In this document: positions 29,101 to 37,837 of the stretch, one piece after another
Numbering within the stretch: position 1 is the first letter of the stretch
Layout: every line of letters starts with the position of its first letter
Source of the DNA: Halobacillus ihumii
Lineage (GTDB): Bacteria; Bacillota; Bacilli; Bacillales; Halobacillaceae
Direction: 5' to 3'
NCBI RefSeq assembly: GCF_902726645.1
Contig: NZ_CACVAO010000001.1
Span: forward strand, 2,774,764-2,838,763
Length of the DNA: 64,000 nt
Notes under the pieces: model-generated
Told to the model about the DNA's origin: nothing
Database searches by the model: none
Seen by the model: the letters and a program-made list of their open reading frames with translations, nothing else
Program-made: the position numbers and the translations under genes

Positions 29101-30513
29101 ATGGTCGTTGGAGAATTTGTTACGCATAAACAGGTCATTGTAATCGGCGGGGGCCCCGGGGGCTATCATGCGGCCATCCGGGCGGCCCAACTCGGACTTG
29201 AAGTGCTGCTGGTAGAGAAAGAGAATGTCGGTGGAGTCTGTCTAAACGAAGGATGCATTCCTTCTAAACTATTTGCGCATTCAGCTCGTCAGTTTCGTAA
29301 AATGAACAGCCTGATTGAATTAGGGATTCGTGTCGATGGAGCCATTGATTTTGACTTAGCACTGTTACAGCAGCGAAAGAAACAGGTTGTTGAGCGGTTA
29401 TCTCAGGGAGTAGAGGGATTACTCGATAAACATGGTGTTGAAGTGGTGCAGGGAAGGGCATCGTTTATTTCATCGGAGCGAATTGGAGTGGAAAGAGGAG
29501 AGGCATTTGATTTATATGAAAGTGACCATGTGATTATTTCTACCGGATCTGACTATAGTTATCCTGCGGAAATGCAGCCTGATCATCAGTTCATTCTTGA
29601 TGCCAAGTCCATCTATCAAGTCGAAGAACTCCCAACACATCTGTTAATCTATGGATCTGATTATTTATCTCTGGAAGCAGCTTCCGCTTTCTCAGCTTTT
29701 GGTACTGAAGTGACGATCATAATGGAAGAAGAGAGGACAGCGTTTGCTTATGATTCTACCATTAATCGGGAACTTTTCAGACAACTGAAAAAAGCCAAAA
29801 TTAAATGTGTGAAACAGGCGAAAGTTCACGATGTTACCGCTTCTTCCGAAGAAGTGAAAATCGACCTTGAGGTCAAAGGGGAGTTCAAATCTATTCGAGG
29901 TTCTCATTTGTATGTGTCGGCAAAACCATCCCCATGTGTAGAAGAGTTGCAGCTTCAGGTCGCTGGAATCGATCAGTTGGAAAACGGGCTAATCGCTGCC
30001 AATGAAGCGATGGAGACCTCTGTCAAGGGGATTTATGCAGTAGGTGATGTGACAAGTTATGAATCATTAGCTGTTACAGCGATCCGGCAAGGAAAAGTAG
30101 CGGCCGAAAACTGTGCGGGAAAATCTAGCGTGTTGGACACAGCTATCATTCCTCATATTATTCACTTTCTTCAGCCCGTAGCTACAGCTGGTTTAAGCGA
30201 AGAACTGGCAAAAGAGCTTGGCTATGAAATTAAGACAGGCCATTTTCCAATGCGTGGAAATGGGTATGCTGAAGTTTTGAATGAAAAAAATGGGTTTGTA
30301 AAAACGGTCAGCGAAGAGGATTCTGGAAGATTGCTGGGATTTCATGCAGTAGGTGAGGATGCGATTGGGTTAATTAACCAGGGCGTGCTTGCCCTGGAAA
30401 TGGTAGCGCGGGAGGAAGATTTGGCTTCCATCTTTTATCCACATCCCAGTTTATATGAAGCATGGGCAGAATCAATCGAAGATATGGATTCATTAGCCAT
30501 CCACAAAGGATGA
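29101..30513 (+). CDS. Dihydrolipoamide dehydrogenase (E3), divergent
   Basis: A 470-residue flavoprotein disulfide reductase. FAD site IGGGPGGYHAAIRAAQLG near 15-32, redox pair Cys47/Cys52 in GGVCLNEGCIPSK, and C-terminal His448...Glu453 in PHPSLYEA are intact. Unusual: the NAD fold fingerprint, normally GGGxxGLE, reads YGSDYLSLE (Gly185-Ser190), losing the second and third glycines, and the second FAD segment AVGDVTSYESLAVTAIRQGK lacks the usual LAHKA. It starts on the base after the E2 stop. It probably recycles lipoate of this complex, but NAD binding may be altered. Confidence 0.85.
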   Translation: MVVGEFVTHKQVIVIGGGPGGYHAAIRAAQLGLEVLLVEKENVGGVCLNEGCIPSKLFAHSARQFRKMNSLIELGIRVDGAIDFDLALLQQRKKQVVERLSQGVEGLLDKHGVEVVQGRASFISSERIGVERGEAFDLYESDHVIISTGSDYSYPAEMQPDHQFILDAKSIYQVEELPTHLLIYGSDYLSLEAASAFSAFGTEVTIIMEEERTAFAYDSTINRELFRQLKKAKIKCVKQAKVHDVTASSEEVKIDLEVKGEFKSIRGSHLYVSAKPSPCVEELQLQVAGIDQLENGLIAANEAMETSVKGIYAVGDVTSYESLAVTAIRQGKVAAENCAGKSSVLDTAIIPHIIHFLQPVATAGLSEELAKELGYEIKTGHFPMRGNGYAEVLNEKNGFVKTVSEEDSGRLLGFHAVGEDAIGLINQGVLALEMVAREEDLASIFYPHPSLYEAWAESIEDMDSLAIHKG

Positions 30514-30578
30514 CGACATTGTTGTGTTGAAAAGAATACTAGACGGTTGGATTTGAATAAACTAGAGAGGGGAATTTC

Positions 30579-32012
30579 ATGGATAAAAGAAAGCCTTCAT
30601 TTCTTGTATCAAGTCTCATCATTCTTTTTATCATTGCTATTTTAGGAGTAAGTATTCTAGTATATGGGGCAGCCCCTCATATTCCGATTGTATTAGCCGC
30701 AATTATTGTAGGGCTTTACGGCTTGAAACTGGGTTATAAATGGAAGGAATTAGAACGGGCCATGACGAGAGGGGTATCGTATGGCATCCCCGCGATTATC
30801 ATCCTATGTCTGATCGGTATTCTCGTAGGAGTTTGGGTTCTCAATGGAACTGTTCAAACGATTACGTATTATGGCCTGCAAGTATTATCTCCTTCTGTAT
30901 TCCTGGTTACTGCGGTCATTATCACGGCAGTTGTTGGTACGATGACTGGAAGTTCCTGGAGTGCAATTAGTACAATAGGAATCGCCTTAATGGGGGTGGC
31001 TTACGGGATGTCCATATCTCCGGCCATGACCGCTGGGGCTATCGTAAGCGGAGCCATGTTTGGAGACAAACTTTCTCCTCTATCAGATACAACTAATCTA
31101 GCAGCCGCAACGGCGAAAGTAGATATTTTTCAACATATCAAACATATGCTCTGGACGACGATTCCAAGTTTGATCATTACACTTGCGATCTTTGCCGTAA
31201 TCAGCTTTACATCGGAGAGAAGTGCAGCGGATACGGGAAAAGTTGAAGCAATGATGGCAACTTTGAATAGTGAGTTTATGCTGACTCCTATTGCTCTGAT
31301 TTCCCCTTTATTAATTATATTTTTAGCTTTTAGAAAAGTAAGCCCGATTCCATCGCTGATTATTGGGTTAGCGGCAGCGGTGCTGACCTCGTTTTATACC
31401 GTTCCAGGGGTATCTTTCAGTACGATTATGAACACAGCCCATTTCGGTTATACCGCTGAAACAGGCAACGAAGCGATTGATAACCTTCTATCACTGGGAG
31501 GGTTAGACAGTATGCTCTTTGGTGTATCACTTATTTTGATAGCGCTTTCTTTTGGAGGTATTATTCGGGAGATTGGCCTGGCCCATGCTATTATTGATGG
31601 ACTGAAGAACAGTTTAAGAAGCCGCGGAAATGTAATTTTATCAACGGTGCTTTCTTGTTTAGGGATCAATGTTGTCGTAGGTGAACAATACTTATCGATT
31701 ATTTTACCCGGTCAAATGTTAGAAGAGAGCTACGAAGAAACAAATTTGCATCCACAAAATATGTCCCGTACTCTTGAAGATGCAGGGACCATGATTCATC
31801 CGCTCATTCCATGGGGAGTGATGGGCGCATTTGTGATGACAACGCTGAATGTAGGAATTGGCTATATTCCGTTCACTTTTATGTGTTTTATATCACCGAT
31901 CATTGCAATTATTTATGGGTACACAGGCTTTACGTTAACTCCCATTGATCAAGAAGAAGCAGTTCAAATCGAAGAACAGCCGACGATGTCTGACTCCGTA
32001 AAAAATGGGTAA
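30579..32012 (+). CDS. nhaC: NhaC-family Na+/H+ antiporter
   Basis: A 477-residue protein with about twelve membrane helices. GTMTGSSWSAISTIGIALMG near 125-144 and GAMFGDKLSPLSDTTNLAA near 158-176 are the NhaC signatures, the latter with the acidic residues thought to carry the ion. ATG follows AGAGAGGGG. It follows the 2-oxoacid dehydrogenase genes by 65 bases without a visible terminator, so it may be co-transcribed. Role: sodium export or a Na-coupled antiport. MleN-type malate-lactate antiporters share this fold, so solute antiport is possible. Confidence 0.8.
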   Translation: MDKRKPSFLVSSLIILFIIAILGVSILVYGAAPHIPIVLAAIIVGLYGLKLGYKWKELERAMTRGVSYGIPAIIILCLIGILVGVWVLNGTVQTITYYGLQVLSPSVFLVTAVIITAVVGTMTGSSWSAISTIGIALMGVAYGMSISPAMTAGAIVSGAMFGDKLSPLSDTTNLAAATAKVDIFQHIKHMLWTTIPSLIITLAIFAVISFTSERSAADTGKVEAMMATLNSEFMLTPIALISPLLIIFLAFRKVSPIPSLIIGLAAAVLTSFYTVPGVSFSTIMNTAHFGYTAETGNEAIDNLLSLGGLDSMLFGVSLILIALSFGGIIREIGLAHAIIDGLKNSLRSRGNVILSTVLSCLGINVVVGEQYLSIILPGQMLEESYEETNLHPQNMSRTLEDAGTMIHPLIPWGVMGAFVMTTLNVGIGYIPFTFMCFISPIIAIIYGYTGFTLTPIDQEEAVQIEEQPTMSDSVKNG

Positions 32013-32097
32013 GCTTTATTTTGGCAGCGTGGAAGGTGACCTGAAGCCTTCCATGCGTTTACGATATGATGGAATCTCTGTGCAAGGAGGAACGTGC

Positions 32098-32967
32098 ATG
32101 AATACATATAAAGAATCCATTGAATGTGACGGAAGAGAGCGAACGTTTTATTATAGTCTTCCTCAAACATTTACAAAACCTTTACCAGTGCTGCTGTGCT
32201 TTCATGGTGCCGGAAGTAATGCTCTTCATCATATGAAGACCACTAAGTTTCATGAAAAAGTTGAAGAACAACAAATGATCGCTGTTTTTCCTGAAGCTGT
32301 TCAATTGAATAAATCGGATCCGATGAGCAGGCAATGGAACGAGGGAAGGCAGAAAAATCCTGCAAATGAACAGGGTATTAACGATATTGGTTTTGTAATG
32401 GAACTTATTGACTGGCTTAAACAGCAGTTCTCCATTAATGAGGATCGTATTTACGCCACAGGATTTTCTAACGGCTCTTCCTTTAGTATGCGACTGGCGA
32501 TCGAATGTCAGGATGTATTCGCTGGGATAGGCGGAGTATCTGGGCCCGTTACGGAAGAAGTGGCTGAGAAATGTGAGTGGGCTCATCCCATGCCGATGGT
32601 TTTTATGATGGGAACGGACGATGCAGTGGTGCCATATGATGGGATTGTTGATTCGGAGTCTATGGTTGATGGACTGCTATCGGCAAACGATACCGCATTG
32701 CTTTTTGCCAGGTCCTGGTCAGAATCCTTGCTGGCATTAAAAGAAGAATTTCCTGTCCCGAACGAAAGCTCGGTAACGAAACATACATTTCATCAGCACG
32801 AAGGAACTGTTTATTATTTGGTAAACGGAGGAGGACACACTTGGCCGGGCGGTCCAGAGAGTCAGGCATCTGCTCTGGCAGGAAATGTGCCTTCACATCC
32901 AGATGCTACCCAAGTCATTTGGGATCATTTGAAGTATTTCAAGAGAAACAAGCAGACGATGAGCTAG
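32098..32967 (+). CDS. PHB-depolymerase / LpqC-family esterase
   Basis: A 289-residue alpha/beta hydrolase. LLCFHGAGSNALHH gives the oxyanion region, YATGFSNGSSFSMRLA holds the nucleophilic Ser, GTDDAVVPYDG the acid, and GGGHTWPGG the histidine, the motif set of poly(3-hydroxybutyrate) depolymerase-like and feruloyl esterase-like proteins. No signal peptide, so it is probably intracellular. ATG at 32098 follows AAGGAGGAACGTGC; an upstream in-frame ATG at 32005 has no ribosome site. Confidence 0.8.
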   Translation: MNTYKESIECDGRERTFYYSLPQTFTKPLPVLLCFHGAGSNALHHMKTTKFHEKVEEQQMIAVFPEAVQLNKSDPMSRQWNEGRQKNPANEQGINDIGFVMELIDWLKQQFSINEDRIYATGFSNGSSFSMRLAIECQDVFAGIGGVSGPVTEEVAEKCEWAHPMPMVFMMGTDDAVVPYDGIVDSESMVDGLLSANDTALLFARSWSESLLALKEEFPVPNESSVTKHTFHQHEGTVYYLVNGGGHTWPGGPESQASALAGNVPSHPDATQVIWDHLKYFKRNKQTMS

Positions 32968-32976
32968 AATGTTTTG

Positions 32977-33094
32977 CTTAGGGAGCTATGTTCCTGTGTT
33001 AAGTCGTTATGTGCTCGAGTTAGGGCGTTATATTTTGGGGTGGGTCGCTTTATGATTAAGACAGGACGTTATCACTTCGCGTTAGGACGTTATA
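32977..33094. repeat. 21-bp periodic repeat array A3 (inverse orientation)
   Basis: Units start at 32977, 32998, 33019, 33040, 33061 and 33081, spaced 21 bp (last step 20). The best units read GTTAGGACGTTATC, the exact reverse complement of the A1/A2 consensus core. It fills the gap downstream of the esterase gene before a shared terminator. Confidence 0.82.
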
Positions 33095-33127
33095 AAAAAG
33101 CTTGCAGCCGCTGCAGCTGCTCCATTC

Positions 33128-33179
33128 AAAAAAGGGGGCGTCTCTCAAGTGATTTACACTTTTGGGACGACCCCTTTTT
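33128..33179. terminator. Long bidirectional hairpin terminator
   Basis: AAAAAGGGGGCGTCTC...AAGTG pairs with CACTT..GGGACGACCCCTTTTT, with T runs on both strands, between convergent genes. Confidence 0.82.
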
Positions 33180-33192
33180 GAGTATTAGTTCT

Positions 33193-33561
33193 TTATAGAA
33201 CAGATAATGCAGCAATGGCTGTCAAAGGAAGAATAAGCCTTCCAATGCCGCCATATCCTCCGTATCCGCCATAACCATAAGGATAGCCGTAACCATATCC
33301 ATACCCACCGTAACCATAGCCAGGGTATCCAAACCCTCCCCATAGTCTTGAATTGTCCTCGGACTGTTCATCCGCTAAAGTCATATGAACGTTTTCCATA
33401 TCAACATGATCAATACGCCCTTGAAAAGAATCGCCAAAAACGGTTTGAATATGCACGTTTTTATTTTTGTGCTGATTGCAAACGTGATACATATGCTCTA
33501 AATGTTGCGGATCAGTAAAAAGATTTCCCATGTGATTCGCGTTCATATAATTTGAATTCAT
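33193..33561 (-). CDS. Gly/Tyr-rich small protein with Sm-like N-terminal domain
   Basis: A 122-residue protein. Residues about 20-65 (HVCNQHKNKNVHIQTVFG, then FQGRIDHVDMENVHMTL) look like a small Sm/LSM-like or spore-coat-associated beta domain. Residues 73-108 are a low-complexity tract of YGYG, GGYGG and PYGYGG repeats, and the C-terminus is hydrophobic (LILPLTAIAALSVL). Glycine/tyrosine-rich tails are common in Bacillaceae spore outer-layer proteins, so a spore-surface role is a reasonable guess. ATG follows AGGAGG. Confidence 0.7.
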   Translation of the reverse strand: MNSNYMNANHMGNLFTDPQHLEHMYHVCNQHKNKNVHIQTVFGDSFQGRIDHVDMENVHMTLADEQSEDNSRLWGGFGYPGYGYGGYGYGYGYPYGYGGYGGYGGIGRLILPLTAIAALSVL

Positions 33562-33677
33562 ATATAAATTCCTCCTGTTTCTGTCACAATCTCCTTATAG
33601 GTTATTCATCTATAGCCCATTTGTGTATGGGCAAAGAAAATATAGGCCCCATGCCCAATTTCCAATAATTCCAATAA

Positions 33678-33722
33678 CCCCCACCTCAGGTCATCCAATA
33701 ATTGGATGACCTGAGGTGGGGG
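33678..33722. repeat. Perfect 45-bp palindrome (21-bp arms)
   Basis: CCCCCACCTCAGGTCATCCA (plus one A) is repeated as its exact reverse complement after the three bases TAA. No T run follows on either strand. It lies upstream of both the Gly/Tyr protein gene and the MetT riboswitch. Confidence 0.9.
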
Positions 33723-33801
33723 TATTTACCAGTTTTCTGAATTTCTTGTGTTCGGATTTGTTTTGATGTAGAGTATAAAATGGACTTTTTTAAACAATAT
33801 A

Positions 33802-33903
33802 TTCTTATCAAGAGAAGCAGAGGGGCTGGCCCGGTGAAGCTTCAGCAACCACCTTTTGGAATGGTGCTACATCCAGCAAGTACGTACACTTGATAGATAA
33901 GAA
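33802..33903 (+). promoter_or_regulatory. SAM-I (S-box) riboswitch for metT
   Basis: TTCTTATCAAGAGAAGCAG, AGGGGCTGGCCCGGTGAAGC, TTCAGCAACC and closing GATAAGAAGG match the SAM-I core, with P1 TTCTTATC / GATAAGAA. Confidence 0.95.
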
Positions 33904-33922
33904 GGAACAAACTGATTAATTC

Positions 33923-33950
33923 AAGCCTTCTTCTTTCAAGAAGGCTTTTT
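33923..33950 (+). terminator. SAM riboswitch terminator (metT)
   Basis: AAGCCTTCTT pairs with AAGAAGGCTT, loop CTTTC, then TTT. Confidence 0.88.
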
Positions 33951-33979
33951 AATTTGGACAGATTCAAGGAGGTTAGATC

Positions 33980-35281
33980 ATGGAACAACAACATAAAGGA
34001 AATGCCTGGGCATTGCTTCCTTTTGCTATATTTATTTTATTGTTTATCGGTTCTGGCATTCTGACAGGAGACTTTTATAAAATGCCTGTTCTAGTTGCTT
34101 TATTTGTATCAATTCTGGTCGCGTTAATAATGAACCGGAAAACTAATTTTCAAACAAAGATCGACCAGCTGACAGAAGGCGGAGGACACCCCAATATTAT
34201 TCTTATGGTAGTGATTTTCCTGCTGGCTGGAGCTTTCGCCAAAGTAGCTGAAGGGGTAGGAGCGGTAGACTCCACCGTAAATATGGGGCTATCTTTTCTC
34301 CCGGGAAATTTAATTATTGTCGGCCTGTTTATCATTGGATGTTTCATTTCGATCTCAATGGGGACATCTGTTGGAACCGTTGTAGCCCTTGCTCCGATTG
34401 GTTTAGGTATAGCTGAGCAGACAGATATTCATGTCGCTCTTACAATGGGGACAATTATCAGTGGTGCGATGTTTGGTGATAACTTGTCGGTTATTTCTGA
34501 TACAACGATTGCTTCCGTTCGAACTCAGGGAGCAGAAATGAAGGATAAATTTAAAGCCAATTTCTTTATTGTGCTGCCTGCTGCGGTCATAACGGCGATC
34601 ATTTTCTTTGTGATGACGGCCGATGCTTCAGGTGCAATTCAGGAAGCGAAATCTTTTAATTTTATAAAGGTATTGCCTTACCTGGCTGTGCTCGTCTTTG
34701 CTATCGCCGGGGTCAACGTCATTTATGTTTTATTCGGAGGCATTTTATTTGCTGGAGCCGTCGGACTCATTCTTAATGAGATCTCCATGATGGATTTCGT
34801 CACCTTAATTAGTGATGGATTTACAAGCATGCTGAACCTATCCATAATGGTCGTTCTCTTAGGCGGGCTCGTTGAATTAATTAAACAAAATGGCGGAATA
34901 GAATTTCTGCTGAGAAGCATTAGCAAGCGAATTAATAGTGGCAGAGGCGGCGAGCTTGGTATCGCTGCTTTAGTAAGTACAGTTAACTTATCAACGGCCA
35001 ATAATACGATTTCGATCATTACGACAGGTCCGCTCGCTAAGCAAATTTCTGAGCGATTTCATATTACGCCGCGCCGATCAGCGAGCATGCTTGATATTTT
35101 CGGAAGTACGATTCAGGGATTGCTTCCTTATGGTGCGCAAATGCTTGCAGTGGCGGGTGTTGCCAGTATTTCACCAATAGCGATTGTCCCGTATTGCTTC
35201 TACCCGATGTTAATCGGGATATCGGGATTACTGGCCATTGCTTTCAGGTTTCCGCGCTTTACAATTTCAGATGAAAAATAA
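33980..35281 (+). CDS. metT: MetT-type methionine transporter (NhaC superfamily)
   Basis: A 433-residue membrane protein with about eleven helices and the NhaC-superfamily blocks SMGTSVGTVVALAPIG near 123-138 and GAMFGDNLSVISDTTIAS near 160-177. Because it is preceded by a SAM-I riboswitch with terminator, it matches the regulon-based prediction of MetT methionine transporters rather than housekeeping Na+/H+ antiporters. ATG follows AAGGAGG. It is a single-gene unit ended by a strong terminator. Confidence 0.8.
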   Translation: MEQQHKGNAWALLPFAIFILLFIGSGILTGDFYKMPVLVALFVSILVALIMNRKTNFQTKIDQLTEGGGHPNIILMVVIFLLAGAFAKVAEGVGAVDSTVNMGLSFLPGNLIIVGLFIIGCFISISMGTSVGTVVALAPIGLGIAEQTDIHVALTMGTIISGAMFGDNLSVISDTTIASVRTQGAEMKDKFKANFFIVLPAAVITAIIFFVMTADASGAIQEAKSFNFIKVLPYLAVLVFAIAGVNVIYVLFGGILFAGAVGLILNEISMMDFVTLISDGFTSMLNLSIMVVLLGGLVELIKQNGGIEFLLRSISKRINSGRGGELGIAALVSTVNLSTANNTISIITTGPLAKQISERFHITPRRSASMLDIFGSTIQGLLPYGAQMLAVAGVASISPIAIVPYCFYPMLIGISGLLAIAFRFPRFTISDEK

Positions 35282-35290
35282 TGAACATAT

Positions 35291-35319
35291 AAAAGGAGCC
35301 GCGCTGGCTCCTTTTTTTC
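35291..35319 (+). terminator. Terminator after metT
   Basis: AAAAGGAGCC pairs with GGCTCCTTTT, loop GCGCT, then a T run. It may also serve the convergent VCBS gene. Confidence 0.9.
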
Positions 35320-35341
35320 ATGTTCTTCAGGAGAGGTTTTT

Positions 35342-36073
35342 TTAAACATTCGCTCCATAAATCGCTACATACTGAAGATCGTTCCACACTGCAAATTGCT
35401 GCCCGTTCCAGCTCAGAGGAGTTTGCACAATCCCTAGACCATCTGCATGGTACCTTCCTGAGATCTCCTGAAAGGCAAACAATTCGTACACTCCATCCCC
35501 GTCAAAATCGACAGGAGAGAGAACATTCAGTCCAGAAACCCAGCCTTCAATCGGTTCCTTCAGTGTACCATCGCTATTATAGATTTCAGATAAATAGTCT
35601 TCACCTTTGTTCTGAATGTCAATCGTGAACGTAAGATCAAGGGTTTTGTTTATAACATCTACCTTGTAGTCGTCCCTATAGATTACTTCGTACACAAAGT
35701 AATCGTTGAACGCCTCATAATTAAACAGTTCCCTCGCCTGATTGTTCAAAAAAGAGTACATGTAATAATAACTATAACCGCCGCTTCCTCCTGATTGAAT
35801 CCTCACCAAAATGTCGTCCACTTGATCACCGGTAAAATCTCCTAGGAAGAGGGTTGGCTGATAACCGGCATTTGATTCTAGGGCGATGCTGTACGATGCG
35901 TTCGTTCTCCCATCCTGGATCACAAGTGTAATGTCGGTCACGAATGGACTTGTATTGTCTGGCTGCTGACCTATTAGATAGACACGGTCGGGAATGCCGT
36001 CTCCGTTCACATCTCCCATTTTTGTCGCAAGAATCGTGAGAGGCTGTCTCATAAAATAAGGATAAGTATACAT
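35342..36073 (-). CDS. FG-GAP/VCBS-repeat protein, possibly surface- or spore-associated
   Basis: A 243-residue protein with three calcium-loop-like repeats: DVNGDGIPD near 22-30, DFTGDQVDD near 80-88 and DFDGDGVYE near 193-201, typical of VCBS/FG-GAP blades. No signal peptide is visible. ATG at 36073 is chosen because AAAGGAAAGGTG lies upstream; the longer frame to 36166 has none. Function unknown. Confidence 0.68.
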   Translation of the reverse strand: MYTYPYFMRQPLTILATKMGDVNGDGIPDRVYLIGQQPDNTSPFVTDITLVIQDGRTNASYSIALESNAGYQPTLFLGDFTGDQVDDILVRIQSGGSGGYSYYYMYSFLNNQARELFNYEAFNDYFVYEVIYRDDYKVDVINKTLDLTFTIDIQNKGEDYLSEIYNSDGTLKEPIEGWVSGLNVLSPVDFDGDGVYELFAFQEISGRYHADGLGIVQTPLSWNGQQFAVWNDLQYVAIYGANV

Positions 36074-36304
36074 AGGACACACCTTTCCTTTTACCATTAT
36101 TGTGCTTATCATACGCCCAATTAAAAATTGTGTGCTCCCGATTTTGATCATCAATTTTTCGAGCATACTTTTTTCATATGTAAAACGAACGTTATCAATA
36201 TTTTATGTATGGAAAGGGGAGTGTTACTTTGTAATTATGAGATAGTTCTGAAAATTTTGCAGTTTATGAGTTTAATTATTTTGTAAAAAGCAGGGGTGAG
36301 TGTG

Positions 36305-37081
36305 ATGTATAAAGCAAAAGCAAAGCTTGGTGGAAAGTTGCAAGCAAAGGAGGTTGAGGTTCGGATAGAAGATACGGGTGTGGAGGTAGATGATGAGGAA
36401 TTACTCGTGGCAAATCATAATTGGGATGCACCTGTAACAGGTACAATTTACGGGGCGCTTTTAAACTATCAAGGTACGATGGAAGCCATGAAAGACGAAC
36501 TGACAAAAGATCCTTATAAAGCACCTCCAAAGGCGCCAATATTGTATATTAAGCCGCAAAACACGGTGATTGGTCATCAAATGACGATTCCGCTGCCTGA
36601 CGATGTTCAGGAGCTTGAAGCGGGGGCGTGCCTTGGTGTCGTCATCGGACAGAAAGCTGCTCGAGTCAAGCAGGCTGAAGCACTTCAATATATCGCGGGT
36701 TATACCATAGTCAATGATATAAGTGTTCCGCATGAAAGCGTATTCAGACCTGCGGTAAAACATAAGGCCCGAGACGGTTTTTGTCCAGCAGGCCCATGGG
36801 TGATGGAACGTGATGCTGTGCCGAACCCTGATCAATTAGGAATCGAAGTCCGGGTAAATGGGGAAGTACAGCAGCGGAACAATACGAAGAATTTAGTTCG
36901 TTCTGTGTCAAAATTGCTGGCTGATGTGACAGAATTTATGACGCTCGATGAAGGGGATGTCCTGCTCGTCGGGATTCCGGAAAATCCGCCTCGCGTTAAG
37001 GCAGGCGATCACATTCGAATCGAAATTGAGCGGGTCGGAGCTTTAGAAAACGTTGTTAGTAAAAGGGGGAATCAGGTATGA
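36305..37081 (+). CDS. hpaG1: FAH-family 4-HPA pathway isomerase/decarboxylase subunit 1
   Basis: About 258 residues of the fumarylacetoacetate hydrolase fold. ILYIKPQNTVIGHQ, ACLGVVIGQKAA, YTIVNDISVPHES, RDGFCPAGPWV and LLVGIPENPP match the N-terminal half of the bifunctional HpaG (HpcE), which decarboxylates 5-oxopent-3-ene-1,2,5-tricarboxylate and isomerises the product. Here the halves are separate genes. Start ATG at 36305 fits CAGGGGTG; GTG at 36296 is the alternative. It ends as ATGA with the next gene. First gene of block one of the aromatic catabolism island. Confidence 0.82.
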   Translation: MYKAKAKLGGKLQAKEVEVRIEDTGVEVDDEELLVANHNWDAPVTGTIYGALLNYQGTMEAMKDELTKDPYKAPPKAPILYIKPQNTVIGHQMTIPLPDDVQELEAGACLGVVIGQKAARVKQAEALQYIAGYTIVNDISVPHESVFRPAVKHKARDGFCPAGPWVMERDAVPNPDQLGIEVRVNGEVQQRNNTKNLVRSVSKLLADVTEFMTLDEGDVLLVGIPENPPRVKAGDHIRIEIERVGALENVVSKRGNQV

Positions 37082-37824
37082 AAAAAGCCCGTGTTGCTTT
37101 TGAAGGAGATATCCACCATGCAACCGAATCTTCAAGCGGACTACAGCTTGAAAATGGGAAAGCAGTGACTGAGGAGGAAGTGGTCTGGCTGCCGCCTGTT
37201 GAACTGAAAACTAGTTTTGCACTTGGCTTAAATTATATGGATCATGCGAGTGAACTTTCGTTTAAAGCACCGGAAGAACCATTAGTATTCTTGAAAGGTC
37301 CGAATGCATTTGTGGGACATAGGGCTAAAACGTACCGCCCAGCCGATGTGACGAAGATGCATTATGAGTGTGAATTAGCGGTGATCATCGGCCGTCAGGC
37401 AAAAAATATTAAACGTGATGAAGCTTACGAGTATATTTCTGGTTATACGATTGCAAATGATTATGCATTAAGAGACTACTTGGAAAATTACTATCGGCCG
37501 AATTTGAAGGTGAAAAATCGTGACCACTGTACACCGATCGGACCGTGGTTTGTTGACGCAGCCGATATAAACGACCCTATGAATCTCTCCTTACGTACGT
37601 ATGTGAACGGGGAAATCGTTCAAGAGGGGTCAACAAAAGACATGATTTTCACTGTTCCTGTTCTAGTCGAGTATTTAAGCAGTTTTATGACGCTGAACCC
37701 TGGTGACCTTATTTTAACGGGGACACCTAAAGGAACCGTTGATACGAAGGTAGGAGATGAAGTGATCACTGAAATTGAAGGGTTAGGCCGGCTTGTGAAT
37801 ACAATTACGGATGAGGATTCATAA
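37078..37824 (+). CDS. hpaG2: FAH-family 4-HPA pathway isomerase/decarboxylase subunit 2
   Basis: A 248-residue FAH-fold protein. FALGLNYMDHASEL near 49-62, VFLKGPNAFVGH, MHYECELAVIIGR with the metal-binding glutamates near 96-108, YTIANDYALRDY, RDHCTPIGPWF and LILTGTPKGTV match the C-terminal half of HpaG. It overlaps the partner gene by four bases, so the two probably form one enzyme. HpaH-type hydratases are distantly related, so one of the two subunits could have another step; sequence alone does not decide. Confidence 0.82.
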   Translation: MKKARVAFEGDIHHATESSSGLQLENGKAVTEEEVVWLPPVELKTSFALGLNYMDHASELSFKAPEEPLVFLKGPNAFVGHRAKTYRPADVTKMHYECELAVIIGRQAKNIKRDEAYEYISGYTIANDYALRDYLENYYRPNLKVKNRDHCTPIGPWFVDAADINDPMNLSLRTYVNGEIVQEGSTKDMIFTVPVLVEYLSSFMTLNPGDLILTGTPKGTVDTKVGDEVITEIEGLGRLVNTITDEDS

Positions 37825-37837
37825 GGAGGAGATAAAT

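Noticed and set aside
35320..35628. Plus-strand 102-codon frame
   Set aside because: Antisense to the VCBS-repeat gene and starts in the metT terminator.
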